From: Bacteroidota bacterium
GTDB taxonomy: Bacteria; Bacteroidota; Bacteroidia; Chitinophagales; LD1
Direction: 5' to 3'
Length of the DNA: 64,000 nt
NCBI GenBank assembly: GCA_016722375.1
Contig: JADKJG010000012.1
Span: 1-64,000, forward strand
This document shows positions 18,558-27,900 of the stretch, one piece after another. Within the stretch, counting starts at the first letter, position 1. The number at the start of each line of letters is the position of its first letter. The notes below the pieces were generated by a model. It did no database searches. It was not told where the DNA came from and was given only the letters and a program-made list of their open reading frames with translations. A program made the translations under genes and the position numbers.

Positions 18558-19675
18558 GAACAATTAGATTTTTATTGGAGAAGGAGTTTCGCCAAATATT
18601 CCGCAACAAGTCTATTCTGCCGATGATTTTCGTTATGCCGATTATTCAACTTTTGATCCTTCCTTTAGCGGCTAACTATGAAATCAAAAACATATCTATA
18701 GCAGTGGTGGATCACGACCATTCGAGCTATTCACAGAAACTTATTTCCAAAATCACCGCATCAGGTTATTTCAAGTTGGCGGGTTATAATGCCAGTTACA
18801 ATCAAGCGTTAAAACAGGTAGAACAGGATAAGGCCGATTTAATTTTAGAAATCCCATCGGGATTTGAGAAGAATCTGGTGAGAGAAGATCAGCAAAAAGT
18901 TTTCATTGCCTCCAATGCTATTAATGGGATAAAGGCAAATTTGGGCACCGCTTATTTGGGCAATATCATTCGCAACTTTAATAGTGAAATCCGAATGGAT
19001 TGGATACAACCCACTCGTTTCAACCCGATGCCCGTAGTTGAAATCGCTTCGTCCAATTGGTATAATCCATTTATGAACTACTATTTTTTTATGGTTCCGG
19101 GCATCCTTGTAATTCTCGTTACCATGATAGCCGGCTATATGTCGGCACTGAATATTGTCAAGGAAAAAGAAATCGGTACGATTGAACAGATTAACGTAAC
19201 CCCCATAAAGAAGTATCATTTTATTCTGGGAAAACTGATTCCATTTTGGGTGTTGGGAATGGTTGTTTTCACCATAGGGATGTTGGTGTCGTGGTTGATA
19301 TACGGCATTATTCCTTTGGGCAATATAGCCTTGTTATACGGATTTCTGGCGGTGTATCTTTTGGCGGTTCTGGGCTTCGGATTATTGGTATCTACCTACT
19401 CTGAAACGCAGCAGCAGGCAATGTCCATCGCATTTTTCTTTGTCATGATTTTTAATCTGATGGGGGGCCTATATACTCCCGTGGATAGCATGCCTGAATG
19501 GGCACGATTTATTTCAAAGGCTATACCGGTCACCTACTTTGTTGATGTGATGAGAATGATCGTTTTGAAGGGGAGCGAATTCCACAATATCACCACTCAT
19601 CTGGTGGCTATTCTGATAATTGCTGTTGTATTGAATACCTGGGCAATTATCAATTACAGGAAGACGTCTTCCTGA
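18554..19675 (+). CDS. ABC-2 type permease, second of two
   Basis: 373 residues, paralogous to the preceding permease: N-terminal KEFRQIFRNKSILP, a large periplasmic domain, then NIVKEKEIGTIEQINVTP and five membrane segments. It overlaps the first permease by ATGA, so the operon is translationally coupled to its end. It forms the second half of the membrane channel. No terminator is evident directly downstream. Confidence 0.9.
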   Translation: MRTIRFLLEKEFRQIFRNKSILPMIFVMPIIQLLILPLAANYEIKNISIAVVDHDHSSYSQKLISKITASGYFKLAGYNASYNQALKQVEQDKADLILEIPSGFEKNLVREDQQKVFIASNAINGIKANLGTAYLGNIIRNFNSEIRMDWIQPTRFNPMPVVEIASSNWYNPFMNYYFFMVPGILVILVTMIAGYMSALNIVKEKEIGTIEQINVTPIKKYHFILGKLIPFWVLGMVVFTIGMLVSWLIYGIIPLGNIALLYGFLAVYLLAVLGFGLLVSTYSETQQQAMSIAFFFVMIFNLMGGLYTPVDSMPEWARFISKAIPVTYFVDVMRMIVLKGSEFHNITTHLVAILIIAVVLNTWAIINYRKTSS

Positions 19676-19706
19676 TATTAACAAGGACTCTATTCATCTG
19701 TAAGAA

Positions 19707-19811
19707 GTGAAACACATTGCCGATGCACAGGCCTTTGCCATCACCCTCGAACAAAAAGGCGGTGTTCCTTCGCCCACTCTCTCGGCTATGTATGCCATGG
19801 GGAATATTTGA
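19707..19811 (+). pseudogene. Remnant of an anti-sigma factor (RskA-like) C-terminus
   Basis: This frame of 34 codons, ending TGA, encodes KHIADAQAFAITLE followed by KGGVPSPTLSAMY and a final MGNI. This resembles the last strand-rich segment of RskA-type anti-sigma factors (FAVTLE ... GG.P.PT ... MY.MG). Nothing upstream continues the protein; the frame is closed by TAA at 19701-19703. It looks like the leftover of a deleted gene at the edge of the accessory island. Confidence 0.5.
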
Positions 19812-19823
19812 TTATTGAGAGCC

Positions 19824-19844
19824 ATTTACCAAGATTTGGTAAAT
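19824..19844. promoter_or_regulatory. Palindromic operator of the higBA promoter
   Basis: ATTTACCAA, a 3-nt gap and TTGGTAAAT form a perfect 9-bp inverted repeat. It covers the TTTG -33 box at 19835-19838. Antitoxins of the HigA class bind such palindromes to autoregulate, so this is the likely HigA operator. Confidence 0.75.
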
Positions 19845-19867
19845 TCATTATTTCTTTTGTATCTTTG
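19835..19867 (+). promoter_or_regulatory. Promoter of higBA (TTTG-N21-TATCTTTG)
   Basis: TTTG at 19835-19838 and TATCTTTG at 19860-19867, with a 21-nt spacer, match the Bacteroidota consensus in both boxes. A leader of about 135 nt separates it from the higB ATG. The leader holds a small GGATG/CATCC hairpin near 19905-19920 but no coding frame. Confidence 0.75.
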
Positions 19868-20007
19868 CCTCGTCAGTTTCGTAAAACAGAATAGTTCTTT
19901 GATTTAGCGGATGACTGCCAGCATCCATAAAATGCTTAAACTATTGCAGTGGTTATGGCTGAGTTACAAACAAAAAACTCAAACACATGTAGCCTAAAAA
20001 GCAAACA

Positions 20008-20318
20008 ATGACAGTAAAAATAGAAAACGAGTATCTCGAAAATCTTTACCAGGGAATAAAGGTAAAAGGCAAACCGAGGTTTAACAAGCATGTGATAACC
20101 GGGTTTATAAAGACAGTAGATAGATTAAAATTCGGCGATAACCTGGCTGATATTAAAGCCCAAAGGAGTTTAAATTTTGAAGCCCTGAAAGGTGATTTAA
20201 AAGGAAAATTTTCTGTACGGGTGGATATAAAATATAGAATTATCCTCCGGATGGAAAAGACAGGTTAATACTGGAAGATGTGATAGTTATTGAGGACTTA
20301 ACTAATCACTATAAGTAA
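20008..20318 (+). pseudogene. higB: HigB/RelE-type toxin, one frameshift near the C-terminus
   Basis: The open frame from ATG 20008 encodes a RelE-superfamily toxin beginning MTVKIENEYLENLYQG, with the FNKHVITGFIKTVDRL helix and the LKGKFSVRVDIKYRIILRME core. It stops early after EKTG. The next frame continues RLILEDVIVIEDLTNHYK with a stop at 20316-20318, which is the expected end of HigB toxins (about 103 residues). One missing base near 20258-20263 explains the break. HigB is a ribosome-dependent mRNA interferase neutralised by HigA, encoded 77 nt downstream. If the frameshift is real, the toxin has lost its C-terminal strand and may be inactive. Confidence 0.8.
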
Positions 20319-20395
20319 ATAAGAAAATAAAACCGGATGCTTTTGGCAGAAAGGATTCGGCTTTATCAAAATAAACAAGACTAGACAAGACAGAT

Positions 20396-20698
20396 ATGGC
20401 AGAGTACAAAGTTATAGGAACCCGAGGGAATGAAATTCATTCTAAAGTTATTCTACACCCCGGTGAAATTCTCAACGATGAGTTGGAAGCAAGAAATCTG
20501 AAAAAGATGGATGTTGCCAAATCGCTCGGAATTACTCCGGGCAATTTAAGTGAGTTGGTTCGTGGTAAGCGGCATGTCAGCGCTATGACAGCCATTAAAC
20601 TAGAAAAGATACTTGGTATCAGCGCTGAATATTGGTTGCGCGTTCAAATGTATTACGACCTCGCTGTGGAAAGAAAGAAGATGAGATTGGCGGCTTAG
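20396..20698 (+). CDS. higA: HigA antitoxin (XRE-family)
   Basis: 100 residues. The HPGEILNDELEARNLKKMDVAKSLGITPGNLSELVRGKRHVSAMTAIKLEKILGISAEYWLRVQ pattern is diagnostic of HigA/VapI antitoxins: a helix-turn-helix followed by the AEYWLRLQ-type helix. It sits after higB, the usual toxin-first HigBA order. It should bind HigB and repress the promoter with the palindrome at 19824-19844. Confidence 0.9.
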   Translation: MAEYKVIGTRGNEIHSKVILHPGEILNDELEARNLKKMDVAKSLGITPGNLSELVRGKRHVSAMTAIKLEKILGISAEYWLRVQMYYDLAVERKKMRLAA

Positions 20699-20809
20699 AA
20701 AGTTTCATCGCTCATCGCAAATAATTACCGCATCATCTATCGGATTTTGGACAGTGAATTGATGGTAGATGTGATTGCTATTGGCCACCGAAAGGATATT
20801 TATAAATGA
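20699..20809 (+). pseudogene. Remnant of a RelE/ParE-family toxin C-terminus
   Basis: Directly after higA, a 36-codon open frame encodes NNYRIIYRILDSE followed by VIAIGHRKDIYK and a stop. The YRIIY core and the final IGHRKDIY are the hallmark C-terminus of RelE/ParE toxins. No N-terminal half is found upstream, where higA occupies the DNA, so this is a truncated second toxin gene. Confidence 0.7.
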
Positions 20810-20827
20810 TGATGGCCGTTTACCATT

Positions 20828-20854
20828 CCGGTTGGTGGAAAAAACACCAACCGG
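20828..20854. repeat. Perfect 10-bp inverted repeat
   Basis: CCGGTTGGTG (828-837) and CACCAACCGG (845-854) flank a 7-nt A-rich loop. There is no T-run on either strand right after it. It lies between the toxin remnant and the convergent ATPase gene and may be a terminator-like hairpin or the end of a lost mobile segment. Confidence 0.55.
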
Positions 20855-20935
20855 CGCGAAAGAGTGGTCGTTGAACTTCTGCCCCCACGGTTTTTTACTA
20901 CGACCTTTATAAGCCGACGCGAACGAGGAGGATGT

Positions 20936-22600
20936 TTATGGCTGCTTAGATAAGAGTTTGTTCACTCTGCCTTTTATATTTTCGTAAATAGATGTCAATT
21001 TGAGTTTAGCTACATCAGTCAAAAGTGCTGTATGAGCAACAGCATCTCTCATCGGTTTGTACTCGTTTGCATCTCTTGCTAAACATGCTTCTTTCACTGG
21101 GTCTTTCTTGTCAACCAAGTAGGCAAGGTCATTCATTGATAAATAGCTTGAGTCATTTTGTTTTCGTCTAATCTCAATACTGATATTCCCTTTGTTCTTG
21201 CTGTCGGTCTCAACTCTTTTCCATTTATCAATTTCAAGTTTTGCTTCCTTTGACAAAGGTTTTTTATTTTCTTGAATGAATTTGCGAATTAAGTTTTCGG
21301 AAATAAAACACTCGGCATAAGATTGAAAATTAAAAGAAGCATCATCAGCTAATTCATCTACCCAACTATTAACTAAAGCATTTGATTTTTTTCCTGTAGC
21401 GGTTGGTGGTGTTGAATATTCATCTGATACTGCATTATACAAATCTCTTGATGTCCTTTCCTTTTTCGATATTCTCTCACTCTCCGCATCACCTGTTTCT
21501 TTGAACTCTACTCTCCACTTATCCCAATCATCAATGACAACTTTTAGAATTTCATCTTTTATTGTTGTTAGTAGCGCTTGATATTTTGGGTCGTCCGAAA
21601 CAACTCCTTCACGGTCACTTGTGAATCTGTCTTTTTCTTTATCGTCTAATTCGTTGAGATGAATCTGCCCATACAAATAACTCTCAACAAGTCGAGCCGA
21701 AGGAATATGTTTTAGAATTCCTCGTTCCCGTAATCTTCCATTTACATACAGGTCAACACCAACTCTCTCGTCTGTATTCATGATGTTTAAATCACGAGGT
21801 TTAATAACAGATGCAATAAATCCTTTCACTTTGCCCCCGACACTTAATTTCTTTTTTCGTTTTGCACCTTTCAAACCCTCATGTATAAACGGGTCATTGA
21901 TGTTATTGATCTGCCAAACAAATTCTGTTTTGTCTGCTAATTCTTGTAGATGTTTGTGAGTAATTTTTATTCCATCAATGTAAATATTGAACGCTTTGTC
22001 TAATAGAGAAAACCTAAAATAGAGCGCAACAACTTTTTTAAGAATGTCCAAACTATTTCTTATTCCGCCATTGATTTCCTCGAAACAAATAATCGTTCCC
22101 TTCTGATGTCCTTTGGAATATTTTCTAAATAAATTTCTATCTGGAATCCCTAATTGGTATTGTTTGGGAGTGAAATCGCTTGTAATTGCAGCGTCCAACG
22201 CGGTATTATCAATAACTCCACCAACATAGCTTTTGCCTTTTATTTTCGATAGAATTGTAATTCGCTTTGCACAAGAAAGCAAAGCAAGTTTTCCTATTCC
22301 CTTTCTTCCAATGAAAGGTCTGCCACTTGCTGATTTTTGTCTTCCACCTATTCGCTTTGAGTAGCCGATTCTTAAAAATTTATTTTGAAAATCATCTGCT
22401 ATCATACCATCTCCATCGTCTTTAATTATAAATCTGTTTCTCGATTTGTCAATGTAGATCCAAACATTTTTAGCATCGGCATCCCAAGAATTTGAAATTG
22501 CTTCGCCAATTACTGTTACGAAACTCCGATACAAATTTCTTCCTAAGTGATTAAGAATACTTAGGGAAATCTCAAAAGAAAATGGTTTGTTAGTAGCCAT
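20936..22600 (-). CDS. GHKL (Hsp90/MutL/MORC-like) ATPase paired with a DNA methyltransferase
   Basis: 554 residues from the ATG at 22600 (MATNKPFSFE). The Bergerat fold is complete: N-box GEAISNSWDADA (Glu33, Asn37, Asp40), G1 box DDGDGM (61-66) and G2 box GRKGIGKLAL (about 91-100). A second alpha/beta domain (about 190-340) resembles the ribosomal S5-like transducer domain of MutL/MORC proteins, with the NTDERVGVDLYVNGR segment. The C-terminal part (about 380-554) is predicted helical and charged, with no nuclease motif that I can recognise. The start codon lies within the end of the cytosine methyltransferase gene (11-nt overlap), so the two are translationally coupled. MutL/MORC-like ATPases linked to methylases are known from computational work on restriction-modification islands. 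Role inferred: defence or DNA-modification partner. Confidence 0.85.
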   Translation of the reverse strand: MATNKPFSFEISLSILNHLGRNLYRSFVTVIGEAISNSWDADAKNVWIYIDKSRNRFIIKDDGDGMIADDFQNKFLRIGYSKRIGGRQKSASGRPFIGRKGIGKLALLSCAKRITILSKIKGKSYVGGVIDNTALDAAITSDFTPKQYQLGIPDRNLFRKYSKGHQKGTIICFEEINGGIRNSLDILKKVVALYFRFSLLDKAFNIYIDGIKITHKHLQELADKTEFVWQINNINDPFIHEGLKGAKRKKKLSVGGKVKGFIASVIKPRDLNIMNTDERVGVDLYVNGRLRERGILKHIPSARLVESYLYGQIHLNELDDKEKDRFTSDREGVVSDDPKYQALLTTIKDEILKVVIDDWDKWRVEFKETGDAESERISKKERTSRDLYNAVSDEYSTPPTATGKKSNALVNSWVDELADDASFNFQSYAECFISENLIRKFIQENKKPLSKEAKLEIDKWKRVETDSKNKGNISIEIRRKQNDSSYLSMNDLAYLVDKKDPVKEACLARDANEYKPMRDAVAHTALLTDVAKLKLTSIYENIKGRVNKLLSKQP

Positions 22601-23672
22601 GATGTTGGTTGATATGTTGTTTAATGGTTTTTGCAATTATATATCCCAATCTCGGTGGAACTGCATTGCCGATATGTTTTTCAATTATTGAAGAATTGAA
22701 ATCTTCCTTTGAGCTAACGAAATCATACTTCTTCGGAAACGACTGAAGAATTGCTGCCTCACGTAAAGAAATTGCTCTGTCTTGTTCGGGGTGTCCAAAT
22801 CTTCCGTTCCCGTATCCTGTGCATTGCGTTGTCAGTGTCGGTGAAACTTCATTCCAATTCATTCTTCCGTAAACACTGCCATAAGATTTACCCGATTTTT
22901 TTTTGTGGCAATCCAAAACCAATTCATCATCCCACTCTTTCCAACCGCCACCTTCACTTGTTGCCCTTATTCTTCGCAGGTTCAAATCTGAAAGTTCCCT
23001 TGCTCGATGCAGATGATCTTTGTGATACGATTCGCCAGATTCAATTTCCGGTAAGTGTCCAATTGCTTTCTTAACTGTCTTTACTTTTTTGCCTCCATGA
23101 GTTTTCCTAATTAGTTTTATTTCTCCAAATTTTGAAGCAAGCAATATCAAACGCTTTCTTCTTTGTGGCACTCCATAATCTTTTGCGTCAACAATTTGAT
23201 AAGAGATGAAGTAATTGTTCGCTGTAAGAACACCAATAAAATCCTCAAAAACTTTTCCCTCGTTATACTTCATCAGGTTTGGAACATTTTCCATTGAAAC
23301 AATGTCGGGTTGTATTGCCTCAATTATTTTTCCGAATGAGTAAAGTAGTTTCCACTTGTCATTTGTTTTATTGCCTTGCTGGTATGTTGAAAAAGCTTGA
23401 CATGGGGCACACCCTGCAAGAATTTTTATTGAGTTGTCAGGATAGAGTTTTGCAATTTCTGTCGGTGAAGTTTTCGTCAAGTCAGAATGAATGAAAGAAG
23501 TTGAGTTGTTTTTCTCGTATGCGTATTTGCATGAAGCATCAAAATCAATTCCTGCTCGAACATCGAATTTTGCTTTTACAAAGCCTTGTGTTAAGCCGCC
23601 AACACCGCAGAATAAATCTACGACCGCAAAAGTTTGTGGTGTATTTTTTATATTACTCTTCATTTCTTGCAT
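22590..23672 (-). CDS. DNA (cytosine-5-)-methyltransferase
   Basis: 360 residues. Motif I is DLFCGVGGLTQGF (about 19-31). Motif IV is GCAPCQAFS with catalytic Cys91; the usual PCQPFS is PCQAFS here. ENV (motif VI) lies at 128-130, QRRKRLILLA is motif VIII, and the C-terminus has a motif IX/X-like RLGYIIAKTIKQ with GNAVPP. The target-recognition region lies at about 200-290. It transfers methyl from SAM to cytosine in a sequence I cannot predict. Alternative start at 23663 (MKSNIKN). No restriction endonuclease, Vsr or helicase gene is adjacent; the only partner is the overlapping GHKL ATPase. Confidence 0.92.
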   Translation of the reverse strand: MQEMKSNIKNTPQTFAVVDLFCGVGGLTQGFVKAKFDVRAGIDFDASCKYAYEKNNSTSFIHSDLTKTSPTEIAKLYPDNSIKILAGCAPCQAFSTYQQGNKTNDKWKLLYSFGKIIEAIQPDIVSMENVPNLMKYNEGKVFEDFIGVLTANNYFISYQIVDAKDYGVPQRRKRLILLASKFGEIKLIRKTHGGKKVKTVKKAIGHLPEIESGESYHKDHLHRARELSDLNLRRIRATSEGGGWKEWDDELVLDCHKKKSGKSYGSVYGRMNWNEVSPTLTTQCTGYGNGRFGHPEQDRAISLREAAILQSFPKKYDFVSSKEDFNSSIIEKHIGNAVPPRLGYIIAKTIKQHINQHHGY

Positions 23673-23829
23673 TCAGTTTGATGTTAGCAGTACTACCATA
23701 TAATGACCTCCAATATTTATTACGCGAAATAAATCTATCAAAAATTCGCTTTCCACCCCACAACCGCTCAAAACCCATTAATAAAACACATAATTTGGCT
23801 GCTCTCTTCATAATCCGCTCTCTAGTAAA

Positions 23830-24186
23830 CGATTATCAACAATAATCCCCCGAATATCAATGATAATCCCCCGATTCTTAATCAATTTCCCCGCTTAATC
23901 AATCAAGTCTTCCGCTATCTTAATCATAGTAGCCGCATTATTGATTAAGTCTTTCGCTATCTTAATCATATCTGTGGCTATCTTGATTATATCATTTGCT
24001 TTATCAATCACAACTGCAGTTATCTTAATCATAAGAGCGGCTAAATCGGTCACAACAGCGGCATTCTTAATCATACCTTCCGCTATTGTGATCAAAGAAG
24101 TCGCTATATTGGTCAAACGGGCAGCTTTTCTAATCAAAACCTCCGCTGTTTTAATCAAAACAGTTTCTATACCAATCAGGGTAGCC
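23830..24186. repeat. Degenerate tandem array, exact 21-bp period, about 17 units (array A)
   Basis: Units align without gaps at a 21-bp step, centred on a core close to GCTATCTTAATCATA followed by 6 variable bases. The first units end in CCCC and later units drift. Because 21 is a multiple of three, both strands stay open for 80-100 codons. The minus strand would encode heptads such as MIKIAKD, and the plus strand a hydrophobic Ile/Ala-rich peptide. No ribosome-binding or promoter signal supports either. It lies between the methyltransferase cassette and the tRNA-Arg. Confidence 0.85.
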
Positions 24187-24372
24187 CGACTTGTAAGCGC
24201 CGATTTAATCCCGGTTTATAGTTCAGGGTTTGTGCGCTGAACTCATTCAGCGCCATTGGTTGGAGCGGCCCGGCGATGGGTATCACCCGGTAGGTCGCAG
24301 ACATGTTGGTTTTTTGTTGGACTGAAACCCTACTTTGAGAAAGGCGGGATTTCTTTATTTATAACACAAGAT

Positions 24373-24395
24373 GCCTGCTCGATCGATCGGCAGGC
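24373..24395. repeat. Short REP-like palindrome
   Basis: GCCTGC and GCAGGC flank the palindromic centre CGATCGATCG, giving a 23-bp near-perfect inverted repeat. It is isolated between array A and tRNA-Arg. A genome-wide count would show whether it is a dispersed repeat. Confidence 0.5.
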
Positions 24396-24444
24396 GTACT
24401 TACGGTATGACAAAATAAGGTAACAGAAAATTAGAAATGAAAAG

Positions 24445-24516
24445 TAGCCCCGAGCAGAATCGAACTGCTATCAACGGTTCCGGAAACCATCGTTTTATCC
24501 ATTAAACTACGGAGCC
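24445..24516 (-). tRNA. tRNA-Arg (anticodon CCG)
   Basis: The minus strand folds into a complete cloverleaf: 7-bp acceptor stem (with two G-U pairs), D-stem GTTT/AAAC, anticodon stem ATGGT/ACCGT with loop TTCCGGA (anticodon CCG, reading CGG), and T-arm AGCAG-TTCGATT-CTGCT. CCA is not encoded. Confidence 0.92.
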
Positions 24517-24563
24517 AAATTCTATATAAACAATAAGGCAAAGATTTTCATTTCGTATTCGTG

Positions 24564-24596
24564 GCCCCACCCGGGCTTGTGCCGGGGCGTTTTTTT
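24564..24596 (+). terminator. GC-rich hairpin followed by T-run
   Basis: CCCGG and CCGGG, nested in GCCCC/GGGGC, form a strong hairpin followed by seven T on the plus strand. No plus-strand gene lies upstream except array A, so what it terminates is unclear. From here to 24950 I see no gene or convincing signal. Confidence 0.5.
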
Positions 24597-24950
24597 GAAT
24601 GAGATATCTAAGAACGTCCTTGCTGACCTAAACAACGGCCACCAATGGCCAATGCTTTTCAGAAAACAAAAATAGATATTCTTTCAATAAAAGATTACGA
24701 TTGGAGAGTTAATTGAACTTTTACTTTATTCTTTCCGTACAATAATTACCACAAAAGCGTGCTGCTACGTTTAAATATCGCTTCTGCATAGCGATGCCGA
24801 AATGCCCATTCCATCCATCAGGTATAATCTCTAAGGTCATTTATCCTAACAGCAACGCCGCAAGGGAAAGAATTTACCTCTTAAATATGCCCTACATCGA
24901 GCGCTTTTGGTAACAAACGCACATTTTTTACTTCAGAAATAGCGTTCTCT

Positions 24951-27900
24951 TTAGTTGTTTACTATAAACACCTTTTTTGTGGTTACGGATTCTTCGTTTT
25001 TGACTCTCACAATAATATAGGCTGCCTGTAAGTCAGTGATTTGCTTTTTATAGACGGATGCGTTCACAAATTTCTCACAACTAATCACCTCTCCCAATAA
25101 GTTGTATAACGCTATCTCGGCTTGTACTCCCTTTTGATTAGTGAAGTCCACATATACCATATTCTCCGAACTCCAGATATGGATTGGTTTTATCGTTAGC
25201 ATGGTAGAGATTCCTGTAGCACCTCTTGATGTTATGTTTACTGTTTGAGTAGTATTGGATTTGCAACCGGTTGAATTTATTACTGTCAAATTGATGCTGT
25301 AGGAACCCTCTGCCCGATAAAAATGTGTTGCATTTTTGGTTGTGGCTGTGTTGCCGTCTCCGAAATCCCAGTGATAGGTGGCGACATTTGTAGTCGTAGC
25401 ACTAAAATTGATTTCTTCATTCACTTCGGCCAAGGTCACACTCGCAGCGAAAGATGCAACGATTGGTTGTATTCCTTTCACCTCTATTTTCTTCATCACC
25501 GTGTAGCCGCTGTTGTCCGTCAAGGTCAACTGATATACTCCACTGTTCGCGCTGATCGTCATCGGATTGCCCGAGTTGAGTTGGCCGCTGGAGATGGTGG
25601 TGCTGTTGACATCCGTAATTGTATAGTTCCAGTTGGCATTGCCCGGCTGCGTAATTTCTATCTGTCCGCTGCCGCTACAGCTTGCATCCGTCGTCAGGAT
25701 ATTAGCCGGTGGAGTAAAGTGCAATACAAAGCGATCTTGATTATCTGTTTTGCTTGCAGTGAACGTATAGCTGCCGTTGCGCAGGTTATGCCAGGTATCC
25801 GTCTTCTTATCTTCTAAAAGGATATATGTCGTCGGGTCGAAGCTCTGAATGCCCTGTGGCGTGATTGTCATCGTGCCGTTCATGTCTGTTCTCAGTCCCA
25901 TCGGCACCGTTGTTACTTCTGTCAGGCTCGGCAAGGTGTTGATGCCATACCACATGTTCGTGTTCATGTGGGTATAGAGCGTCGGTACCCCTGAAGCGCT
26001 GCCCGGCTTGTTGGCATCCAGTTTGTTGTCAAAATTTATTGTCGCTTCGGAACTGAATGCTATTCTCGTTTCGTCTTTACCTCCGTTGGCATAGTTCAAC
26101 TCCAGTTTCAATGCGTTTGCTGCATCTACCCGGTGGAACTGTACATTCGTCGAGCGAACGCGCTCGCTCTGATAAAAGTGATAAGTATGGTTACCCAAGG
26201 AGCCCGGAATAACTCGTACCATGAAGGCCTGGAACGGCGCAATGACTACGGTACCCGAGTTCCCATCAATAACTACTGGTAGCCAGACTCCCGAAAAAGG
26301 TCCTGTTGTATGCCACACCTGTACTTGGTCGCCGAATCCGTCTGCAGTACGGTCTATCGTCAAATCTAATGCTGATGGATATGGGTTACCCACTAAGTTC
26401 CAACCTGAATGGATAGGCTGAGCTTGTAAAGTATTTACCGTAGGATAGCCGGAGTTGTTCAGCCCTCCAATATTGATATTGCCTGTATTGGCTGCCCCCA
26501 CTAAGGTTCGGGTGGTATCGCCTTTCTGGTACGTGGAGTAGCCCCGACCATTGTCCATATTGCCACCGCTCTTGATCATCCAGTTACCCAGCATACATCC
26601 GCCAGAGGACATGTGTCCGTCGTTGTACACAAACGTTGTGCCATAAGCAGATCCCCAGTTACTCTTAGTTTCATCACAGGTAGGATATGGTGTTACATAG
26701 CTGCCGTCCGGGCCGCTGGCACCCAACTGACTCAAGAGAGGACTGTTCACCGGTGAACTCATGAAATGCTGGTTAGAACCAAGTGTCGGGATGTAGCGTT
26801 CTGCACGAATTGCCCCTGTTAGGGTTCCGGCAAAACCGGTTGTGAAGTCATCTATATATGAATTGTGATTGCTGGAGTTAGACTTGAGTATTAAGGCCGC
26901 TGCACTTACATCTAAATCTCCAAGCTGTAGGTGCAAACCATTGTTTATCGAAACATCGGCTCCAGAATTTAAGTGTACGCCGTCTGCGTTGTTTATCTGC
27001 AAAATATTAAACTGAGTATTATCAGAAATAGATTGACTTCCACTACTGCTATTCATGACTACGGTGCCAGAACCCACCACTGCTGCATTGCTACCAGCTC
27101 CGCCTTTCCAATTGCCGCAAACATTGAGGTTTTGCCCCAAAAGGCTTAACACGGCTCCAGAAGCAATATCCATATTGCCGATAGTGACATTACTACCAGT
27201 AATGGTCGGTGAGTAAGGTGTTCCTACCGGTATAACAACGTTCGAAGCACAATTATTTGGAATGGCTGCCGGATCCCAATTGGTTTGAGTAAACCAACTT
27301 GTATCTGTTGTTCCTAACCAAGTACTAGTACAAATGGCCACCGTAGAAACACCGATCATATCAGAGATACAACCATTTATTGCATTGGTAGCTACTACAG
27401 AATAAATGCCCGGAACATTTTGAGGGCCGAAACTTATAGTATTTCCAGTGCCAGATACGATGCTGCCCACCGGAATATTTGTATTTCGATATAGTTGATA
27501 GTTTACTCCCACTTCTGAACCTGTTAAGCCCATCGTAGCGGGGACACAGGCTCCTCCCGATACATTAAAAGCTACCGGACTATTATTTATTGTCAGCGTA
27601 ACCGGTGTTCTGATCGCACTTACACAGGTCGTAGTCGAATTTCTTGATTCTGCAAAATAAGTATTGGCAACAGAAGTGGCGTATGTGCTGCTGTTAGATT
27701 GCAAGAGCCCCCCACCGGCACTCATGTCGTACCAGTCAATTTCATTTCCTGCGCTCGTAGCACTAATCGTACCCGGTGCATCATTGGAGCATATAACAAC
27801 ATTGCCACCACTAAGTGGTGCAGAAGGAAGCGGATTGACAGTAACTGTTATGCCTGAAGGAGGACCCGGTAGTGGAGAGATACACTCCGGCCACTCGGCA

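Noticed and set aside
23830..24186. CRISPR array
   Set aside because: Units are 21 bp throughout and drift along their whole length; there is no invariant repeat with unique spacers of similar length and no cas gene nearby. The same holds for arrays B and C.
23895..24240. Coding genes on both strands of array A
   Set aside because: Open frames arise because the 21-bp period is a multiple of three; no promoter, start context or family match supports translation.
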